From Methylobacterium jeotgali (GTDB taxonomy: Bacteria; Pseudomonadota; Alphaproteobacteria; Rhizobiales; Beijerinckiaceae), in the NCBI RefSeq assembly GCF_022179345.1, contig NZ_BPQR01000016.1, positions 1 through 64,000 on the forward strand: a stretch of DNA of 64,000 nt, read 5' to 3'. Of the stretch, positions 58,982 through 64,000 are shown piece by piece. The position numbers were made by a program, and so were the translations under genes. Under the pieces are notes generated by a model, which was not told where the DNA came from, searched no databases, and saw nothing but the letters and a program-made list of their open reading frames with translations. Each line of letters starts with the position of its first letter. Positions within the stretch are counted from its first letter, which is position 1.

Positions 58982-59947
58982 ATGCAGCCCGTGATCCCGG
59001 ACACTGATTCCGACGTGCCGATCACCTTCGGCTTCGTGCTGCTGCCCGGCTTCCCGCTGATGTCCTACGCGGCGGCGGTCGAGCCGCTGCGGGCAGCCAA
59101 CACCATCACGGGCCGGGACCTCTATCGCTGGTGGCACGCCGCGCCCGGCGGCGGCGCGGTGACGGCCTCGAACGGCGTCGCGGTCGTGACCGACGTCGCG
59201 GTCGGCGAGGGCCGGCTCGGCGCCGACCGGGTGTTCGTGTTCGCAGGCGGCAACCCCTCGGGCTTCGAGGACCCGGCGCTGAGCGCCTGGCTGCGGCGGC
59301 TGGCGCGGGGCGGCGCGACGCTGGGGGGTATCTCCGGCGGTCCCTACCTCCTGGCGCGGGCGGGCCTCCTCGACGGGCACCGCTGCACGCTCCACTGGGA
59401 GCACGTGCCCGCCTTCCAGGAGAGCTTCCCGGGGGCGCAGGTGGTGCGCTCGCTCTACGAGATCGACGGCGCGCGCGTCACCTGCTCCGGCGGCATCGCC
59501 GCCCTCGACCTGATGCTGCACCTGATCGGCCGCGACCACGGTCCGGGGCTCGCGGCTGGCGTCGGCGACTGGTTCCTGCACAACCAGATCCGCGAGGGCC
59601 TCAGCCCGCAGCGCATGGACCTGCGCCAGCGCTTCGGCGTGCGCGATCCGCGGCTGCTGCGGGTGCTCGGCGCGATGGAGGAGGCGCTGGAGACGCCGCT
59701 CTCTCGCGAGGCGCTCGCCGATATCGCCCATGTCTCGGTGCGCCAGCTCGAGCGGCTGTTCCGGGACGGGCTCGGGACAGGCCTGCACCGGCACTACCTC
59801 GACCTGCGCCTCGACCAGGCGCGGCGGCTGCGGCGGGAGACGAGCCTGAGCGTGGCCGAGATCGCCGCGGCGACGGGATTCGCCGACGCGGACGAGCTCT
59901 CGCGCGCCGAGCGCCGCCGGGCGCGGCGGGGGGCTCAGGCCCGCTGA
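58982..59947 (+). CDS. GlxA-family regulator: DJ-1/PfpI domain plus AraC-type DNA-binding domain
   Basis: This 321-residue protein has the amidase-like domain first (ITFGFVLLPGFPLMSYAAAV, VFAGGNPSGFEDPALSAWLR, GISGGPYLLARAGLLDGHRC). The AraC region follows, with LADIAHVSVRQLERLFRDGL and VAEIAAATGFADADELSRAE. The second helix-turn-helix is altered: the usual SHFSRAFRRRFG block is replaced by DADELSRAERRRARRGAQAR and the protein ends. It probably senses a methylamine-pathway metabolite and controls mgd. Start ATG 58982; the palindrome at 58954-58979 adjoins it. Confidence 0.85.
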   Translation: MQPVIPDTDSDVPITFGFVLLPGFPLMSYAAAVEPLRAANTITGRDLYRWWHAAPGGGAVTASNGVAVVTDVAVGEGRLGADRVFVFAGGNPSGFEDPALSAWLRRLARGGATLGGISGGPYLLARAGLLDGHRCTLHWEHVPAFQESFPGAQVVRSLYEIDGARVTCSGGIAALDLMLHLIGRDHGPGLAAGVGDWFLHNQIREGLSPQRMDLRQRFGVRDPRLLRVLGAMEEALETPLSREALADIAHVSVRQLERLFRDGLGTGLHRHYLDLRLDQARRLRRETSLSVAEIAAATGFADADELSRAERRRARRGAQAR

Positions 59948-60222
59948 GAGGCCTGCGCCGTCGCCTCGCGCAGGCGGGCGATGCGGTAGGCGTCGGGGAT
60001 CGAGATCGCCCACACGAACAGGCCTGCCGCGTGGCGGCCGATGGCGCTCGCGTCGGGCCCGGCGAACTTCGTAGTCAGCCAGGCGCCGAGCAGCGTGAAG
60101 AAGGCGAAGCCGAGTCCGCGCTGCGCCCGGCCGAGGAGCACGTGGCCCATGCCCGGCAGGGCGAGCGCCGCGGCGAGGACGAGATAGGGGTTAGGCCGCC
60201 GCACGGGGTCCTGCACTGTCAT
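59935..60222 (-). CDS. small membrane protein in permease operon
   Basis: This 95-residue protein starts at ATG 60222, overlapping the preceding gene by 32 bases. Two to three hydrophobic stretches (YLVLAAALALPGMGHVLLGR, LGFAFFTLLGAWLTTKFAG, AAGLFVWAISIPDAYRIARL) suggest a TM2-like membrane protein. The tail is short and charged. It lies last in the permease operon, convergent to the GlxA-like regulator gene. Function unknown. Confidence 0.65.
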   Translation of the reverse strand: MTVQDPVRRPNPYLVLAAALALPGMGHVLLGRAQRGLGFAFFTLLGAWLTTKFAGPDASAIGRHAAGLFVWAISIPDAYRIARLREATAQASQRA

Positions 60223-60871
60223 GCTCTGCCTTTCCGGCGCTCCGGGAGAGGATCAGCGCCGCCTCGAGCACCGGCGCCAGCGCCTGCGGCGGCACCCGCT
60301 CGATGGGAAAACTGTTCTCGCGCAGGAGAAGGTAGGCGCCGCGCTCGCCCTGCGCGAGCTGCGTGACGATGCGGGTCCCGCGGGGGGTGATGAGCACCTC
60401 CTTCACCCGCGCGTCCCGCAGGATGCCGGCCACCGGCTCGCGGAGACGGTCGAGGAGCGTCCCGGCACCCCGCGTGCCGCGCAGGCAGGTGTCGCCCGGC
60501 CAGCCCTCCGGCACCGCGAGGCGCTCGGGAAGCCGGTCGCCGGGGCTGTAGAACTCGGCGCCCGCCACGCGCCGCAGGGCGTCGAGCGTATGCGGCTGGC
60601 CGGTCGGCGCGTGGACGGACACGCTGAGCCAGAGCTGCGGCAGACGCCGGAAGACGAGGGCCTCGGGGATCAGCCGCACGGCGACCGGCAGGCCGCGGTA
60701 GCGGCCGTCGAGGGTGGCGTAGCCGGTCCGATCCGTGCCCTTCACAGGGTCTTCGAGGAGCGCGGCGCAGCCGTCGAGCATCGCCGCGCGGATCCGGCCC
60801 GCCGCGACGGCGCGCCGGCGCAGGAGGAACCCTGCGCCGGCGGCGATCGCGATGGCGAGAAGCCAGGTCAT
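60191..60871 (-). CDS. hypothetical membrane-anchored protein in permease operon
   Basis: This 226-residue protein has an N-terminal signal-anchor (MTWLLAIAIAAGAGFLLRRR). A soluble alpha/beta part follows (GYATLDGRYRGLPVAVRLIP, LVFRRLPQLWLSVSVHAPTG, EVLITPRGTRIVTQLAQGER, YLLLRENSFPIERVPPQAL). No family is recognised. It lies six bases downstream of the permease and overlaps the last gene. The link to methylamine transport is by position only. Confidence 0.6.
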   Translation of the reverse strand: MTWLLAIAIAAGAGFLLRRRAVAAGRIRAAMLDGCAALLEDPVKGTDRTGYATLDGRYRGLPVAVRLIPEALVFRRLPQLWLSVSVHAPTGQPHTLDALRRVAGAEFYSPGDRLPERLAVPEGWPGDTCLRGTRGAGTLLDRLREPVAGILRDARVKEVLITPRGTRIVTQLAQGERGAYLLLRENSFPIERVPPQALAPVLEAALILSRSAGKAEHDSAGPRAAA

Positions 60872-60877
60872 CCGGGC

Positions 60878-62329
60878 TCAGTACCCCTTCGGCCTCGGCC
60901 AGTGCATCGTGAACTGGTCGCCCCGGCGCACGTACTTGTAGCGGTGCAGGACGAACCAGGCGGAGGCCGTGATGTAGAAGGTCATCATCGCCACGAGCTG
61001 GGTGCCGTAGCCGAGGAACACCGCCACGTAGGTAACGATGCAGAGGATCAGCAGCAGCGCGCAGGGCAGCGGGTGCATGGGGTGGACGTAGCCCCGCGCG
61101 ATGGTGCCGAGCGGCCACTTGCGGCGGAACAGGATGATGGACAGCGCCATCAGCGTGTAGCCGAGCAGGCCCGACAGGATCGAGAAGGCGATGGTCTGGT
61201 CGAGGGGCGTCGAGATGGCGAACAGGATCGCGATCGGCACGAAGAACACGATCGAGCGGTAGGGCGTCCGGTAGGTCGGGTGCACCGCGCCGAACCAGGC
61301 CGGCATGTAGCGGTCGCGGCCCATGGCGAACCAGGCGCGGGAGGCGTCGTTGATGCAGCCGTTGGCCGAGGCGACGGTGGCGAACAGCGTCCCGAAGAAC
61401 AGGAACACCTCGAGATACGGGTTCCCGGTGAGACGGCCCGCGTCGTAGAGCGGCGTCACCGCCTGCCCGAGATACTCCCAGGGCATCAGGCCCGAGCAGA
61501 CGTACCAGGTCGCGGTGGCCGCGATCAGCAGCGTCATCATGCCGGTCATGGTGCCCAGCGGCAGGGCGCGGGCGGGGGAGCGCACCTCCTCCGCCGCCTG
61601 GGTCGTGCCCTCGATGCCGAGGTAGAACCACAGGCCGAAATGCATCGCCGCCAGGATACCGAGGGAGCCGTAGGGCAGCTCGACGAACAGGCTCTGGTGC
61701 TGGAGCACGGCGCCCGGCGCCCAGGGCTGGGTCGCCAGGAACAGCACCACGATCGCGACGAAGGCGGCGGCCGTGATCAGCAGGTTGAGGGTCAGCGAGG
61801 CGAGCACGCCCCGGTAGTTGAGGAAGGCCAGCGCCACGATGGTCAGCACCATGAAGGCGCGCTTGTCGACGCTTCCGGGAATGCCGTGGTTGGCCAGGAA
61901 CGCCTCGATGAGATCGCCGGTGACGATGGCGTTCGAGACCTCGAGCATGGTGTAGGCCATGACGAGGTAGAGCCCGACGTTGAAGGCCGCGAGCGGCCCG
62001 ATGATGTGCTTGGCCTGGGCGTACTGCCCGCCGGCGGCGGCGACCGTCGAGGTGATCTCCGAGTCGATCATCGCGACGCAGGTGTAGAGGATGCCCGCGA
62101 GCCAGCAGGCGGTGAGCGCGGCCACGGGCCCGCCCTTCCCCACCGCGAAGTTCCAGCCCATGTACTCGCCCACGAGCACGATGCCGACGCCGAGCGCCCA
62201 GACATGGCCCGGCCCGAGGACGCGCAGCAGCGCGATGCGCTTGCCCGGCGTGGCGGCGACCTCGGGAGGCGCCTCCGCGGCGGCGCCCGGAAGAATGGCG
62301 GTGGACCCGATCGTCTGACCCTTGCTCAT
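60878..62329 (-). CDS. APC-family amine/amino acid permease
   Basis: This 483-residue protein has about 12 hydrophobic helices. The first consensus-like helix is LGPGHVWALGVGIVLVGEYM. AMIDSEITSTVAAAGGQYAQ and YLGIEGTTQAAEEVRSPARA match the APC superfamily, close to ethanolamine permeases (EutP/EAT type). Given the neighbours, methylamine or a related amine is the likely substrate, but this is inference. Its start overlaps the previous small gene by one base (TGATG). Confidence 0.88.
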   Translation of the reverse strand: MSKGQTIGSTAILPGAAAEAPPEVAATPGKRIALLRVLGPGHVWALGVGIVLVGEYMGWNFAVGKGGPVAALTACWLAGILYTCVAMIDSEITSTVAAAGGQYAQAKHIIGPLAAFNVGLYLVMAYTMLEVSNAIVTGDLIEAFLANHGIPGSVDKRAFMVLTIVALAFLNYRGVLASLTLNLLITAAAFVAIVVLFLATQPWAPGAVLQHQSLFVELPYGSLGILAAMHFGLWFYLGIEGTTQAAEEVRSPARALPLGTMTGMMTLLIAATATWYVCSGLMPWEYLGQAVTPLYDAGRLTGNPYLEVFLFFGTLFATVASANGCINDASRAWFAMGRDRYMPAWFGAVHPTYRTPYRSIVFFVPIAILFAISTPLDQTIAFSILSGLLGYTLMALSIILFRRKWPLGTIARGYVHPMHPLPCALLLILCIVTYVAVFLGYGTQLVAMMTFYITASAWFVLHRYKYVRRGDQFTMHWPRPKGY

Positions 62330-62499
62330 CACGACCTCGCTGCCGTCTCGCCGGTCTCGGCGTCGATGATCTCGCCCTCCTCGGAGGAGAGCAGGTAGTC
62401 CTCGCCGTAGGTGCGGTTGACCCGCAGGAGGTCGGCCCCCATCCACAGCGCGAGGGCGGCGGCGATGCCCCACGCCCCCCAGTTCATGATCTCGACCAT
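62329..62499 (-). CDS. 56-residue single-helix membrane protein
   Basis: Start ATG 62499 (MVEIMNWGAWGIAAALALWM), then GADLLRVNRTYGEDYLLSSE and an acidic tail (EGEIIDAETGETAARS). One transmembrane helix is followed by a cytoplasmic tail. It overlaps the permease start by one base. Too short for a transporter on its own, so it is probably an accessory subunit. Confidence 0.7.
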   Translation of the reverse strand: MVEIMNWGAWGIAAALALWMGADLLRVNRTYGEDYLLSSEEGEIIDAETGETAARS

Positions 62500-62540
62500 G
62501 CCGGCGTCCCCGATCGGTGCGATTGTCGTGAAGGGTGTGC

Positions 62541-62942
62541 TCAGGACCGGCGCGGGCCGGTCTCGTCGCCGAAGCGCTCGGCGATGACCTCCCGGTACTC
62601 CTTCTCCGAGTATCGGAACATGAAGATGAAGTATCCGACGATGATGATCGCCGTGAAGGCCAGCGCCACCCAGTTGAAGCTGTAGTCGAAGCGCGTGCCG
62701 ATGATGGTCGCCGCCTTCTCCGGGGCGATGCCGAGCTTCTCCCACTGCGCGGCCATGGTGGCGTTCTGCCCCAGGCTCTCCCAAGTCGGGCTCTGGAACT
62801 CCCGCGTCGTGGTGCCGGCGCCGGCGAGCTTGAACAGCAGCGGCAGGTAGAGGGTGATGCCGACGAGGACGAGCATCAGCAGCCCGTCGAAGATCTGGCC
62901 CGCCACCGACTGCTTCGGCGGCTCGTAGGGAACCTTGCTCAT
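62541..62942 (-). CDS. two-helix membrane protein in permease operon
   Basis: This 133-residue protein has a helix FDGLLMLVLVGITLYLPLLF near the N-terminus and VALAFTAIIIVGYFIFMFRY near the C-terminus. About 55 residues between them include TTREFQSPTWESLGQNATMA. The C-terminal tail SEKEYREVIAERFGDE is charged. No family is recognised. It overlaps the gene upstream (ATGA at 62939-62942). Confidence 0.7.
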   Translation of the reverse strand: MSKVPYEPPKQSVAGQIFDGLLMLVLVGITLYLPLLFKLAGAGTTTREFQSPTWESLGQNATMAAQWEKLGIAPEKAATIIGTRFDYSFNWVALAFTAIIIVGYFIFMFRYSEKEYREVIAERFGDETGPRRS

Positions 62943-63244
62943 CGGCTTCCTTTCACGCGCCGGCGCTCCTCGCGCAGCCGGTCGAGGTAGTAGATGTCCA
63001 TGCCGTAGATGGCGGCGCGGTCCTCGCCGTAGTGGCGGATCATCGCCGCGATCGCCGCGGTGTTGAGGAAGAGGACGCAGGCTCCGAGGACGACCATGAT
63101 CCAGGTCACCTGCGAGGCCTCGAAGGCACTTCGCATCGTCCAGAACGTGAAGCCGTAGATCAGCCACACCGCGACGACGGCGCCGATGGCCGCGGCGCAA
63201 TCGCGCCGGAACATCGACGCGACGCGGGGATCCTGGTGCTGCAT
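62939..63244 (-). CDS. two-helix membrane protein, first gene of permease operon
   Basis: This 101-residue protein starts MQHQDPRVASMFRRDCAAAI. Helices GAVVAVWLIYGFTFWTMR and WIMVVLGACVLFLNTAAIAA are followed by MIRHYGEDRAAIYGMDIYYL and a basic tail. DUF485-like small membrane proteins accompany solute transporters in a similar layout, but I cannot confirm membership. It begins the operon, with a sigma-70-like -35 about 83 bases upstream. Confidence 0.68.
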   Translation of the reverse strand: MQHQDPRVASMFRRDCAAAIGAVVAVWLIYGFTFWTMRSAFEASQVTWIMVVLGACVLFLNTAAIAAMIRHYGEDRAAIYGMDIYYLDRLREERRRVKGSR

Positions 63245-63303
63245 GGCACGCTTCCCTCCCTCTCAGGCCATTCCTTCAAGGAACTGGCCGTTCTTTTCAG
63301 GAA

Positions 63304-63332
63304 AGATCGTGCGGAATCGTGCAGCCTGTCAA
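63304..63332 (-). promoter_or_regulatory. possible promoter of the permease operon
   Basis: On the minus strand TTGACA (63332-63327) is an exact -35 hexamer. A weaker -10 (CGATCT or GATCTT) lies about 17-18 bases on. The 5' leader holds a GGCCATTCC / GGAACTGGCC hairpin. Bases 63245-63407 contain no gene. Confidence 0.4.
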
Positions 63333-63407
63333 TGCCGAAATGACGCATGATGCGCCGATCGCGCAATTTTGTGCCACGCGCTGCCTCTCAGGAGGGCAGC
63401 GGACAGC

Positions 63408-63443
63408 AAAAGACCCGCCGCGCCTGGGGTCGGCGGGCGGGTC
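63408..63443 (-). terminator. terminator after gapR
   Basis: GACCCGCC (63412-63419) pairs with GGCGGGTC (63436-63443), and the minus strand continues TTTT. It lies 28 bases after the gapR stop. Confidence 0.7.
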
Positions 63444-63470
63444 CGGTCGGTCGCGGCGCTGCGAGCCGCG

Positions 63471-63746
63471 TCAGGACATGCCCAGGGCCTGCATGTAGAG
63501 CTCGAGGATCGCCTCCTGCTCTTGGCGCTCGGAATGGTCCTGCTTGCGCAGGCGCAGGATGGTGCGCACGGCCTTCACGTCGAAGCCGCGGCCCTTCAGC
63601 TCGGCCATCACGTCCTTGATGTCGCCTGCGATGCCGGCTTTCTCCTCCTCGAGGCGCTCGATGCGCTCGATGAACTGCTTGAGCTCCTCGGCGGCGACGC
63701 CGCCGGCGCCGGAGATGTCGGCCTCCGGCATGGAATGGGCGTTCAT
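63471..63746 (-). CDS. gapR: GapR-like nucleoid-associated protein (DUF2312)
   Basis: The protein has 91 residues from ATG 63746. [40 protein letters not shown] and [16 protein letters not shown] match the DUF2312/GapR family, a coiled-coil dimer that clamps overtwisted DNA ahead of replication and transcription forks in Caulobacter. Length and ends are normal. Confidence 0.93.
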   Translation of the reverse strand: MNAHSMPEADISGAGGVAAEELKQFIERIERLEEEKAGIAGDIKDVMAELKGRGFDVKAVRTILRLRKQDHSERQEQEAILELYMQALGMS

Positions 63747-63849
63747 GGTCACGGTCTCCTGTGGAGGCTCCCGCGCCCTCGCGGCGCGCTGTCCTCGCTC
63801 GTACGCGGTCAACCTTACCCGGAGGTGAGCGCCGGAGTCCCGGGCGTCC

Positions 63850-64000
63850 TCAGTGCGAGGCGTCCTTGGCCTGCGCCTCTGCGAACGCGGCCGCCTGCGC
63901 CGGGCTCGCCTCGGCCTGGTGCTGCGCCTTCCAGGTCTCGTAGGGCATGCCGTAGACGGCCTCGCGGCTCTCGTCCTTGCTCATCGTCAGGCCGCGCTCC
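63850..64000 (-). CDS. DUF1244-like protein, C-terminal part
   Basis: The minus strand reads [40 protein letters not shown] and ends TGA at 63850. This is the C-terminus of DUF1244 (about 100 residues), where a metal-binding Cys/His part lies upstream, off the window. The Met inside is not the start. Confidence 0.75.
   Translation of the reverse strand, partial: ERGLTMSKDESREAVYGMPYETWKAQHQAEASPAQAAAFAEAQAKDASH

Noticed and set aside
57279-58994. Long open plus-strand frame opposite mgdA and mgdB
   Set aside because: Its composition is a high-GC shadow (long Val/Ala/Arg/Gly runs), while the minus strand has clear FAD enzyme motifs.
63361-63385. Sigma-54-like promoter TGGCAC-AAAA-TTGC on the minus strand upstream of the permease operon
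   Set aside because: Only nine bases lie between the GG and GC pairs; sigma-54 promoters need ten. TTGACA nearby is a better -35.
1-64000. CRISPR array
   Set aside because: No set of regularly spaced repeats was seen anywhere in the window.

Overview
The window is high-GC, densely coded DNA that looks like an alphaproteobacterium of the Methylobacterium/Methylorubrum group. The evidence is a complete N-methylglutamate (NMG) route for methylamine oxidation, the PhyR/NepR general stress response switch, GapR, an aa3-type cytochrome oxidase subunit IV and a pyruvate phosphate dikinase. All assignments come from reading the sequence and remembered family motifs; no database search was run.

Positions 1 to about 23160 are accessory DNA, probably an integrated island or decayed prophage/plasmid, ending at the 3' end of a tRNA-Gly gene. 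It opens in an IS1182-type transposase and carries a primase-polymerase-like replication protein (1321-3093). It then holds an overlapping operon of a DNA methyltransferase, a protein with two GHKL ATPase modules (the second histidine-kinase-like) and an unusual receiver protein (10354 down to 4166). A divergent helix-turn-helix gene broken by one amber codon lies beside it. This three-gene set is the best candidate for an undescribed system. An IS3-family element (11582-12878) follows, then small phage-type genes (DUF7220 protein, dNMP kinase, XRE-type regulator, secreted proteins) and a soluble FtsH-like AAA+/M41 protease (16211-18790) in a minus-strand operon. Tandem palindromic operators lie upstream of that operon (19464-19511).

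Positions 23160-47100 are ordinary chromosome: tRNA-Gly and tRNA-Tyr, recJ, cytochrome oxidase subunit IV, an ABC1 kinase, a secreted papain-like protein, pepF, a sigma-54 response regulator, two L,D-transpeptidases, a DUF882 protein, ppdK, a VOC protein, a cNMP-binding protein and small stress proteins. PhyR and NepR are divergent, each with an exact sigma-EcfG promoter.

Positions 47100-63250 form a methylamine cluster. A MarR regulator precedes mgsA-mgsB-mgsC-gmaS, a Fae-like gene and a PAS gene on the plus strand. Convergent to these is mgdA-mgdB-mgdC-mgdD on the minus strand, headed by a divergent GlxA-type regulator with a perfect palindrome in the shared promoter. Beyond it is an amine permease operon with three small membrane proteins upstream and two further genes downstream. 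GmaS would make gamma-glutamylmethylamide from methylamine, MgsABC would convert it to N-methylglutamate, and MgdABCD would oxidise that to glutamate and a C1 unit. GapR and a partial DUF1244 gene close the window.
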